Shown in pieces: positions 1 through 4,159 of a stretch of DNA of 5,830 nt. The stretch comes from Methanobacterium sp. (GTDB taxonomy: Archaea > Methanobacteriota > Methanobacteria > Methanobacteriales > Methanobacteriaceae). The notes beneath the pieces are model-generated. The model was given only the letters and a program-made list of their open reading frames with translations, was not told the origin of the DNA and did not search any database. The stretch's first letter is position 1. Each line of letters opens with the position of its first letter. The position numbers were made by a program, and so were the translations under genes. The stretch covers positions 1 through 5,830 of the forward strand of contig JACWMK010000090.1 of NCBI GenBank assembly GCA_015661405.1, written 5' to 3'.

Positions 1-252
1 GGGACCATTACCATTCCATTTTCGTAATCTACACTAACGGCTGTAATCCTGGTTTTCTTATCTTTTACACTGGTAATCTCTTGGATAGGATAGTTTCCTT
101 CATTTAAAATTTGCTGTGCTAAGGCCACTTGAAAAGCGTTTGATTCAATCCCGATTTTTAAACATACATCAATAATTTCATTTTTTACTTGCATCTATCT
201 TCTGAAGTTGAGAATGGGTCATGTACCGGGGATGATAGCACTTATAATTAAT
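1..252 (-). pseudogene. Phage terminase large subunit, C-terminal nuclease-domain remnant, cut by the window edge
   Basis: On the minus strand the frame beginning at 194 reads MQVKNEIIDVCLKIGIESNA, then FQVALAQQIL, and later VKDKKTRITAVSVDYENG up to the window edge. An I-E-S-N-x-F-Q block followed by a D-K-x-x-R-I block is the pattern of the C-terminal RNase H-like nuclease domain of phage terminase large subunits, the enzyme that cuts and packages phage DNA. A TAG sits directly before that ATG, so it is not a natural start. The homologous reading continues upstream in another frame (CYHPRYMTHSQLQKIDASK, 240 to about 184). The two join if one base is removed from the six-base A run (T run on plus, 181-186). 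The upstream frame stops at a TAA at 255-253. So this is a frameshifted, N-terminally truncated prophage relic; whether the part outside the window is intact cannot be seen. Family call is from recognition of motifs, not a search. Confidence 0.72.
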
Positions 253-276
253 TTAATTTGAATTTATCTGGGACAA

Positions 277-313
277 GGAATTAGGATTAATTCCCCATCA
301 TTAATTTAATGAT
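277..313. repeat. Two adjacent short perfect palindromes
   Basis: GGAATTA (277-283) pairs with TAATTCC (288-294) around a four-base centre, and ATCATTA (297-303) pairs with TAATGAT (307-313) around ATT. Both lie between the terminase relic and the TATA-like element at 334-345. They could be operator half-sites or small hairpins in RNA. In DNA this A+T-rich some palindromes arise by chance, so the functional reading is weak. Confidence 0.35.
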
Positions 314-333
314 ATTAGTTTGAAGTGGGTTTT

Positions 334-345
334 ACTATAAATATT
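334..345 (+). promoter_or_regulatory. TATA box-like promoter element for the 370-688 gene
   Basis: ACTATAAATATT is a good archaeal TATA match. Transcription would start about 25 bases downstream, near 360, just ahead of the AAGGTG SD site at 361-366. This supports a very short leader for the broken gene starting at 370 (or at the in-frame ATG at 400). Confidence 0.4.
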
Positions 346-369
346 AGATTGAATTAGCAGAAGGTGTTA

Positions 370-688
370 TTGGTAAATACAGTAGATAAGTTAACAACTA
401 TGAGAGTTGGTTTTGGTAGAGTTGAAGCTAATCATATAGCTACGAATCCTATGATTTTTGATGAATTAAAAATTGGTGATATGCTGGTTTGCATTTGAAA
501 AAGATGATTATTATAGAATGCGTGAAGGCATTAGGGAATTGGTTACTCAAATAGATGATTTGTTCAGTCTTATAACTGAGTTGTTTACTATTATAATTGA
601 CATTTATATTGTAAATCCTGAGTTGAGGACTGATTTAAGAAAACTTCAATTAAATAATGTATTAAATAGACTTAAAAATGTAAAATAG
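370..688 (+). pseudogene. Small gene of unknown function, split by a frameshift
   Basis: A frame opening at TTG 370 (SD AAGGTG 361-366) or ATG 400 reads LVNTVDKLTTMRVGFGRVEA and goes on through NHIATNPMIFDELKIGDMLV to a TGA at 496-498. The next frame is open across that point and continues FEKDDYYRMREGIRELVTQ, then a hydrophobic and helical stretch (DDLFSLITELFTIIIDIYIV), ending in LRKLQLNNVLNRLKNVK and a TAG. Joining the two frames near 485-497 gives one protein of about 105 residues, so one extra base (or a loss of two) in TGCTGGTTTGCATTTGAAAA is the simplest explanation. The TTG at 473 has no SD and would only start the downstream half. I do not recognise the family. The promoter and SD suggest a gene that was once expressed. 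A programmed +1 shift is possible, but I see no classical slippery site. Confidence 0.5.
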
Positions 689-910
689 TTCTAAATTAAG
701 AATTCCCTTACTTCAGCTAATATATGTTAAAGAATGGTATCTGGAATTAATTAAAAAAGAGTTTAAATGATTAAATGAGCATTAATCCTGCCTATAGACC
801 TGCTAAGGTAATATATCTCCCGCTGAATCTTATTTTAGTTTCTTTTTAAGTTAATGGTGTCTTTGTTTTTATAATAGTTCACAACTTTATTGAATTTACT
901 TTTATTATTC
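689..910. other. Gap between convergent genes without a convincing gene
   Basis: The plus frame 684-770 is open (ending EWYLELIKKEFK, TGA) but has no start codon or SD. A 24-codon ORF begins at ATG 775 (MSINPAYRPAKVIYLPLNL, stop 847-849) directly after an in-frame TAA and without an SD. Both could be tails or heads of decayed genes; neither matches anything I recognise. The 370-688 and 911-1276 genes converge here, and I see no clear terminator hairpin. Confidence 0.4.
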
Positions 911-1276
911 TTACTTTTGATTTAATCGATTGATTTCTTTTTCTAAATTTGATATTTGGAGGTCATGTAATGCTTTAAGTTCATTTAATTGTTCTTGATA
1001 ATACTCTTTCATGCTTGCTAACTTCATTGTTAATTCTTTAACTCTTTTAGTAGAATTCCGTTGTGATTCTAGTCTCTTATTTAATTCTGATATCTTATTC
1101 ACTTCTATTATATCAGGAAAATCAAGGTATCTTAAAACAATTACACGTTCACCATAATTGAAACCATATACTTCATCTAATTTGACAAATAATTCTTTAA
1201 TTAGTTTAAAATCATTATTAATAGTTTTATGGCACTCTACTCTGGTTATAGTGATTTCATCCCTCAAATCATCCAT
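911..1276 (-). CDS. Coiled-coil protein of unknown function (121 aa)
   Basis: The protein starts MDDLRDEITITRVECHKTIN. The start is well supported: an AAGAAGGTG SD lies a few bases ahead of the ATG (minus strand, about 1280-1289). Residues 1-60 look globular, with a hydrophobic patch around ERVIVLRYLDFPDII. From about residue 62 to the end the sequence is strongly helical and heptad-like, rich in Leu, Glu, Lys and Gln (ISELNKRLESQR; QEQLNELKALHDLQ; SNLEKEINRLNQK), so it probably forms a coiled-coil dimer or binds a partner. No signal peptide, membrane segment or catalytic motif is visible. TATA-like elements upstream on minus (GCATATAATA region 1394-1403 read in reverse, or around 1318-1330) are possible promoters, neither certain. 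The frame is undamaged over 121 codons, which stands out amid decayed neighbours. A phage-derived or regulatory protein is possible, but nothing here proves it. Confidence 0.72.
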   Translation of the reverse strand: MDDLRDEITITRVECHKTINNDFKLIKELFVKLDEVYGFNYGERVIVLRYLDFPDIIEVNKISELNKRLESQRNSTKRVKELTMKLASMKEYYQEQLNELKALHDLQISNLEKEINRLNQK

Positions 1277-1393
1277 AATGACACCTTCTTATTTTATATT
1301 TCAAAAATTTGGGTCGCTCCAAATATTCAATTTTTTTTGATTTAGAATTTTGAGATTATTTTTCGAACTTATTTCTCCATACATTTTTTTTAT

Positions 1394-1403
1394 GCATATA
1401 ATA
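1394..1403 (+). promoter_or_regulatory. TATA box-like element ahead of an orphan gene start
   Basis: GCATATAATA resembles an archaeal TATA box. It lies about 30-50 bases before the ATGGAGGTG at 1432 and the ACG at 1447. Read in reverse it could instead serve the divergent coiled-coil gene (leader of about 90 bases). Confidence 0.3.
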
Positions 1404-1431
1404 CCCCAGAGAACTTAGAACATTCGTTAAT

Positions 1432-1485
1432 ATGGAGGTGGACAACACGAATTTAGTTCTCATAAATCCAAAAAATTTTATTTAA
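1432..1485 (+). pseudogene. Remnant gene start with SD site, ATG apparently changed to ACG
   Basis: GGAGGTG (1434-1440) is a near-perfect archaeal SD, and six bases later, exactly where a start codon belongs, sits ACG (1447-1449), followed by AAT TTA GTT CTC ATA AAT CCA AAA. If the ACG was once ATG, the protein began MNLVLINPK, a beginning very like that of B12-binding/radical SAM enzymes (M-x-x-L-L-I-N-P). The frame stops at TAA 1483-1485 after a few more codons, so only the start survives. The in-frame ATG at 1432 lies upstream of the SD and could only be a leaderless 17-residue ORF. Too little protein is left for a family assignment. Confidence 0.3.
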
Positions 1486-1688
1486 ACCCACCCAAACTAT
1501 ACGCATAAAATATAATAGCAAAATCCAAGTAGAGATTGAGGCTCGAACTAAATAAATAAGAAGTGAAAAGAATTTTTTTTTATCAATTATTCCATCATTT
1601 TTAATCCTTGCTCAGTCACCTCCCTTTAAATTTTTATGTTTTGTTTTTTGTTTGATCAAGATTGAAATTAATTTCAATATTTTTTATA
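1486..1688. other. Gap with an orphan SD site and a T run
   Basis: The minus strand carries AAAGGGAGGTGAC (1627-1615), a full-strength SD downstream of the DUF5518-like gene, but no start codon at the usual distance. The only overlapping frame reads VTEQGLKMME and stops. On plus, a nine-T run at 1573-1581 is followed by ATCAA. I see no other gene. The region probably held a second minus-strand gene of the same unit that has decayed. Confidence 0.4.
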
Positions 1689-2066
1689 TTATTCGTTATC
1701 CAATGACTTTAAGGTTTCTGACCGCAGGTAAATTCCCAGTACACTGCCCACTAATGCTAGAATTATTTCGATACCGAGTATTAATAATAATTCTTCAGTA
1801 TAAGCACCTAATATAGCTGAACCTAAAGCTGATGAGACTATTTCAATTATAGTTACCACGAAAATGATCACACTAGTTATTGCCCCAAAAATCAATCCAT
1901 TAATTAAACCTTCTTTAATTTTTCCTCCAATCATAACACCCGCTACTGCTCCTCCCAGTAATAATCCCAGAATTGCTATAGAACTTTGACTAGACAGAAT
2001 AGATACGCTGTATACAGCTAAAGCAAACAATATACTAATTATTAAAGATCTCCATTGAATTATCAT
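1689..2066 (-). CDS. Four-helix small membrane protein, DUF5518-like (125 aa)
   Basis: The protein begins MIIQWRSLIISILFALAVYS and has about four hydrophobic segments: roughly residues 7-24, 29-50 (glycine-rich, LGLLLGGAVAGVMIGGKI), 54-80 and 93-114. The tail YLRSETLKSLDNE is hydrophilic. A short W-containing start, a Gly/Ala-rich second helix ending in GG-K and a following K-x-G-L-x-x-G-L-x-x-G segment fit the DUF5518 family, small archaeal membrane proteins common in Methanobacterium and of unknown function. The second helix pair (KEGLINGLIFGAITSVIIF) suggests tight packing. The start is ATG at 2066 with a weaker SD-like AGGATGTG about 8 bases upstream. A TATA-like TTATTTATTTAAA (minus, about 2109-2121) would give a leader of about 20 bases. 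The frame is intact. It lies just downstream of the ABC transporter scar on the same strand, but the intervening hairpin and promoter suggest separate transcription. DUF5518 assignment is by pattern only. Confidence 0.7.
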   Translation of the reverse strand: MIIQWRSLIISILFALAVYSVSILSSQSSIAILGLLLGGAVAGVMIGGKIKEGLINGLIFGAITSVIIFVVTIIEIVSSALGSAILGAYTEELLLILGIEIILALVGSVLGIYLRSETLKSLDNE

Positions 2067-2131
2067 AATTTTTTCACATCCTACAAAAGTTTACTCATAC
2101 TTTTTTTTTAAATAAATAATTTTGAGCGTTA

Positions 2132-2222
2132 GGGAGGGTTTACTAAATTTAAGGAGGTAAAAAATTTTTGGAGGTGATAAAAAAATGTTAATTTTTTTTT
2201 ATCGAAAATTTGTAAACTCTCC
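2132..2222. repeat. Nested inverted repeats enclosing two SD sites
   Basis: The outer arms are GGGAGGGTTTACTAAATTT (2132-2150) and AAATTTGTAAACTCTCC (2206-2222), complementary except for one bulged base and one mismatch. Inside is a second inverted repeat, GATAAAAAAA (2176-2185) with TTTTTTTATC (2194-2203). The loop on plus also contains two SD sites, AAGGAGGT (2151-2158) and GGAGGTGAT (2170-2178). It separates the ABC scar from the DUF5518-like gene. No T run follows directly in either direction, so it does not look like a simple terminator. Confidence 0.55.
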
Positions 2223-2229
2223 GCGGTAA
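2185..2229 (+). CDS. Tiny ORF (14 codons) behind an ideal SD; leader peptide or gene remnant
   Basis: ATG 2185 follows GGAGGTGAT by six bases, as good an initiation site as any in the window, and reads MLIFFYRKFVNSPR then TAA. A nine-T run (2192-2200) inside suggests slippage may have truncated a longer gene. A second SD (2151-2158) precedes TTG 2168, which would give an even shorter ORF overlapping this one. No plus-strand gene follows, so the ORF leads nowhere visible. It is either a decayed gene start or a translated leader; I favour decay. Confidence 0.25.
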   Translation: MLIFFYRKFVNSPR

Positions 2230-2258
2230 AATCTAAAACGATGTATTAAAGTTTTTTT

Positions 2259-2528
2259 TTATAATTTACAATTATCAGAGATTACTTTTCCATCCTTCAT
2301 ACTGATTATACGATCGGCCTTTTTGGCAATATATTCTTCATGAGTTACTAATATTAGTGTAACATTCTCCTTCTCATGAATTTCACGCAACAGTTCTAGG
2401 ATAATGTCACCCATTTTAGAGTCCAATGAACCGGTAGGCTCATCAGCCAATATTATGCTGGGATGATTAACCAATGCCCGAGCTATGGCTATTCTCTGCC
2501 TTTCACCACCAGAAAGCTTAGTCGGCAC
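2259..2528 (-). pseudogene. ABC transporter ATPase, C-terminal half only (MacB/LolD type)
   Basis: The frame reads PTKLSGGERQRIAIARAL, containing the ABC signature LSGGERQR, then the Walker B segment IILADEPTG with the catalytic Glu, the D-loop SLDS, and the switch histidine in LVTHEEYIAKKADRI, ending MKDGKVISDNCKL. These are the second half of an ATP-binding subunit of the MacB/LolD/FtsE type, which powers FtsX-fold permeases. Family members are about 220-240 residues, so the Walker A, Q-loop and about 135 N-terminal residues are missing. The GTG at 2528 is not a true start: it lies at the seam with a permease fragment (GGTGCCGACTAAG), the two being read in different frames. The remaining 89 codons show no stop or frameshift, so the deletion may be fairly recent. 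On its own the fragment cannot bind ATP normally. Confidence 0.88.
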
Positions 2529-2640
2529 CTAGTCCCAAACCAAGAATTGCACCGGCCCCTATCGCAATTCCCACTATTGCTAAAATACTTCTAGACTTAT
2601 TCCTGAAAATATTCTTTATAATCAAGCTTCTAAACTTCAT
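2518..2640 (-). pseudogene. ABC transporter permease, N-terminal 40 codons (FtsX/MacB type)
   Basis: From ATG 2640 (or ATG 2646, two codons upstream) the minus strand reads MKFRSLIIKNIFRNKSRSIL then AIVGIAIGAGAILGLGLGAD and a TAA at 2520-2518. A short basic head K-x-x-x-x-I-x-R-N-K-x-R-S followed by a first membrane helix with A-I-x-G-I-x-I-G is the standard start of FtsX/MacB-fold permeases, which normally run to about 380-400 residues. All of the periplasmic-side domain and the last three helices are gone. The sequence continues straight into the ATPase C-terminal half, so one deletion removed the rest of the permease plus the start of the ATPase, which implies the original order permease then ATPase. 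A TATA-like element lies at 2744-2733, but I see no SD. Confidence 0.78.
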
Positions 2641-2732
2641 ACACATTAGTCTGCATGATTCACTTAAAAATACATTTTCCAAAATTAAGCCCACTTTATC
2701 ACAAATTACTTACAAATCATGCCCAAATATTT

Positions 2733-2744
2733 GCATTATAAAAA
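2733..2744 (-). promoter_or_regulatory. TATA box-like element upstream of the permease fragment
   Basis: On minus, TTTTTATAATGC resembles a TATA box. A transcript would start near 2712, giving a leader of about 70 bases before the permease ATG at 2640. Because the element is nearly symmetric (ATTATAAAAA on plus), the direction is uncertain. Confidence 0.3.
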
Positions 2745-2787
2745 ATAGAATATGAATTGACACTCATTGGAAAATGTTGGATATAGG

Positions 2788-2820
2788 AAATAGTTGATTA
2801 CTTAAAAGTAAATATCTAGA
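2788..2820. repeat. Diverged copy of the repeat flank, centred on a TTACTT/AAGTAA palindrome
   Basis: GAAATAGTT, then TTACTTAAAAGTAAAT and a TCTA-AAA stretch, matches the region 3247-3280 (GAAATAGTTACTTAAATG, TAAATTTCTA) with a three-base insertion and a few changes. The centre TTACTT-AA-AAGTAA (2798-2811) is a perfect inverted repeat here and imperfect in the other copy (3254-3267). Each copy lies upstream of an ABC transporter gene fragment, which would suit a shared operator, or the similarity may be a relic of duplicated upstream regions. Confidence 0.45.
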
Positions 2821-2888
2821 AACTGCTAAGGGAATATAGGGGAAATTTGAGAAAAATTGGATGTGAAACGGATATTTAAAGCCCATTC

Positions 2889-2909
2889 TGTAAAATAATA
2901 TATTTTACA
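2889..2909. promoter_or_regulatory. Perfect 9-base-arm palindrome, possible operator
   Basis: TGTAAAATA (2889-2897) and TATTTTACA (2901-2909) are exact reverse complements around ATA. Length, symmetry and short centre are typical of sites for dimeric winged-helix repressors. It lies in the spacer between the two divergent ABC transporter remnants. No regulator gene is present in the window, so the binding role is inferred. Confidence 0.4.
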
Positions 2910-3167
2910 AAATTAATCAAGAATTTTTATAGACCAAAAATTACCTATTAAAAATATTTCTTTCTAGATTAAACCGTTCATTAAGTCTGTCAAAATAATA
3001 GAATTTATAGATTACAGTAAATATTTAGGCATTCTACCATGTATAGAAGTAATTTTTAACGTATTTATTATCACCTTAAGTCTCAATCTCTTATAGTTTT
3101 AAAAAAAATTCAATGTTAATCCCCAAGTGATATTCCTCTGACAAATTTTAATCTACCCATTTTGATG

Positions 3168-3197
3168 GAAACATATATAAAAGGAGTTAATCCTTTT
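3168..3197 (+). promoter_or_regulatory. Strong archaeal promoter with overlapping palindrome
   Basis: GGAAACATATATAAAAGG contains a purine-rich BRE-like part (GGAAA) followed by ATATATAAA, the best TATA box in the window. The start of transcription should fall near 3203-3206, about 130 bases before the ATPase N-terminal remnant. AAAAGGA (3179-3185) and TCCTTTT (3191-3197) form an inverted repeat that overlaps the downstream edge of the TATA box, so a protein bound there could block the promoter. Confidence 0.55.
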
Positions 3198-3224
3198 TAA
3201 TCATTTTTTTATAGAAATAATTTG

Positions 3225-3255
3225 GGTGTAATTTGCATGTAATTTTGAAATAGTT
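3225..3255 (+). repeat. 31-base direct repeat, copy 1
   Basis: Identical over 31 bases to 5800-5830 (begins GGTGTAATTTGCATG, ends TTGAAATAGTT). Identity stops on the left (G at 3224 versus T at 5799), while on the right the window ends before the limit is reached. It falls in the predicted leader between the promoter at 3168 and the ATPase remnant, and runs into the imperfect palindrome TTACTTAAATGTAA (3254-3267). Confidence 0.85.
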
Positions 3256-3336
3256 ACTTAAATGTAAATTTCTAAAAAAAAATTCAAGGAAGAACTTTAA
3301 TCACAATAAAAGGTTCAAAAAAAAATTCTTTATTTA

Positions 3337-3596
3337 AACATTGAGATTCACGATCTCAAAAAAAGTTACAATAAAGGAAAAATAAAAGCCTTAAACAGCA
3401 TGAATATAGAAATTAAAAAAGGAGAATTCATAGTTATCATTAACCAATCCGATTCAGGAAAATTCAACAATCCTAAAAATGATCGGAGCACTTGATAAGG
3501 CAGATGAAGTTTCTATTAAAGTGTCTGACATTGATCTCATGACATCTAAGGATCATCGAGTAGTTTGGTTAGAGTGAAATCTCAAAGAAAAGTTTG
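3337..3596 (+). pseudogene. ABC transporter ATPase, N-terminal half, inactivated (MacB/LolD type)
   Basis: The frame from about 3337 reads NIEIHDLKKSYNKGKIKALN then SMNIEIKKGEFIVIINQSDS-GKF. This is the A-loop tyrosine, strand and Walker A region of an FtsX-linked ABC ATPase. The P-loop, normally G-P-S-G-S-G-K-S-T, is N-Q-S-D-S-G-K-F: two glycines are lost through G-to-A changes. An extra T at 3463-3464 then shifts the frame, since the next frame reads STILKMIGALDKADE and VSIKVSDIDLM as in the family, to a TGA at 3575-3577. A third frame, SSLVRVKSQRKV up to a TGA at 3594-3596, continues the homology toward the Q-loop, so a second shift exists. Everything after it, including the signature and Walker B, is missing. 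No ATG remains at the expected start, where TTA AAC ATT GAG now stands. The promoter upstream still looks good. Confidence 0.87.
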
Positions 3597-3608
3597 AAGG
3601 AATATGGA

Positions 3609-3833
3609 ATGACAACTTATTTCTGCACCATGATGCACCCCATCCTAGCACAACTCCAAGATAAAAGACCATATGAAGCTTTTCTTACAATTGTTCCTTT
3701 GAACCTATCCGATGACTTTAAGCTTGCACTCTATGACCATGATTGGGATGCTGAAACTAAACTCAGCCCAGGAGATACGATAATCTACGGTTCTAATGGG
3801 CTTTATTTTAAGATTTATTATTTGAAGAGGTGA
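3609..3833 (+). CDS. Hypothetical protein (74 aa), first gene of a small-ORF unit
   Basis: The start at ATG 3609 is chosen because GAAGGA (3596-3601) lies at the right distance; the in-frame TTG at 3594 overlaps that SD. The protein reads MTTYFCTMMHPILAQLQDKR, then PYEAFLTIVPLNLSDDFKLA, LYDHDWDAETKLSPGDTII and a tail YGSNGLYFKIYYLKR. It has an acidic centre (DHDWDAE), a Pro-Gly turn and an aromatic, basic C-terminus that looks beta-stranded; no signal peptide or membrane helix. I do not recognise the family. Its base composition is visibly richer in G+C than the flanking spacer, as expected of a gene under selection or a newcomer. It begins 12 bases after the ATPase remnant and is followed at 6 bases by the tiny ORF at 3839, then a terminator at 3962-4032. 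It could also be the surviving C-terminal part of a larger protein. Confidence 0.55.
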   Translation: MTTYFCTMMHPILAQLQDKRPYEAFLTIVPLNLSDDFKLALYDHDWDAETKLSPGDTIIYGSNGLYFKIYYLKR

Positions 3834-3838
3834 TTTGG

Positions 3839-3916
3839 ATGATAAAATTTCTGAAAATACCAAGGAATTTTGAAAGTATCGTAATTAGGAATAACCAGGT
3901 GATTTATTTTGATTAA
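3839..3916 (+). CDS. Tiny ORF (25 aa) downstream of the 74-aa gene
   Basis: ATG 3839 follows GAGGTGAT (3827-3834), which overlaps the stop codon of the upstream gene, the usual arrangement for translational coupling. It reads MIKFLKIPRNFESIVIRNNQ then VIYFD, TAA. It is basic and partly beta-like, with no known motif. Its end overlaps the next tiny ORF at 3909. The SD and coupling support translation; the size and lack of any recognised relative leave open that it is a truncated gene start. Confidence 0.35.
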   Translation: MIKFLKIPRNFESIVIRNNQVIYFD

Positions 3917-3950
3917 AATAATTAAATTAGGGAAACGTAAATCAAATTAA
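3909..3950 (+). CDS. Tiny ORF (13 aa) with a start region duplicating that of the previous ORF
   Basis: A TTG at 3909 follows AGGTGAT (3897-3903) and reads MIKIIKLGKRKSN, TAA, overlapping the end of the previous ORF. SD, spacing and the first residues (M-I-K-hydrophobic-x-K) match the start region at 3828-3860, so this looks like an imperfect tandem duplication of a gene start. Whether it is translated is uncertain. Confidence 0.22.
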   Translation: MIKIIKLGKRKSN

Positions 3951-3961
3951 CCAATTGGTTA

Positions 3962-4032
3962 TTTTAGAGGACTTAACTAGATCTCCTTTACCCCTTCCGA
4001 TCAAATGTTAAGTGCCCTCTAAAACATTTTTT
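3962..4032 (+). terminator. Long stem-loop followed by a T run
   Basis: TTTTAGAGGACTTAAC (3962-3977) pairs with GTTAAGTGCCCTCTAAAA (4007-4024) along 16 base pairs, with only a two-base bulge. The loop is pyrimidine-rich, and six Ts follow at 4027-4032. It sits just after the small ORFs at 3609-3950 and most likely ends their transcript. The reverse strand has no matching T run. The unusually long stem and 29-base loop leave room for a structured RNA as an alternative. Confidence 0.65.
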
Positions 4033-4082
4033 ATAAAATTTAATTCAGATGTACACTTTTAAAAACTAATGTATATCAATAC

Positions 4083-4135
4083 AGTATAAATACGAAAAAT
4101 GACTCACAACCTGCCCTCCACTAAATTTTGGAGGG
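4083..4135 (+). promoter_or_regulatory. TATA-like element followed by a GC-rich hairpin sequestering an SD-like sequence
   Basis: AGTATAAATA (about 4083-4092) would place a transcript start near 4115. There CCCTCCA (4114-4120) pairs perfectly with TGGAGGG (4129-4135) across an eight-base loop. The right arm contains GGAGGGGG, an SD-like sequence, but no start codon follows at a suitable distance. No T run follows either, so it is not a standard terminator. A short ORF from ATG 4099 spans it (MTHNLPSTKFWRGL, stop) and lacks an SD. It may be a relic control region or a small structured RNA. Confidence 0.3.
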
Positions 4136-4159
4136 GGTTATAAATTTATTAATTCATTA

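Larger units (their letters stand above)
2641..3167. other. Gene-free spacer of about 530 bases with palindromes
   Basis: No frame with a start codon and SD is visible on either strand. The stretch contains the TATA-like element at 2733-2744, a diverged copy of the repeat flank at 2788-2820 and the palindrome at 2889-2909, each listed separately. It lies between the divergent permease (minus) and ATPase (plus) remnants, so it was probably a divergent control region. Confidence 0.5.

Noticed and set aside
1158..1340. Open frame of 60 codons on plus
   Set aside because: It lies antisense to the well-supported coiled-coil gene 911-1276, has no SD, and reads as low-complexity hydrophobic and serine-rich sequence.
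1530..1560. GGCTCGAACT stretch resembling a tRNA T-arm
   Set aside because: No acceptor stem, anticodon arm or D-arm can be assembled around it.
2641..3330. Possible CRISPR-like array because of repeated A+T-rich motifs
   Set aside because: Only two diverged units 460 bases apart plus one distant copy; no regular spacing or spacers, and no cas genes.
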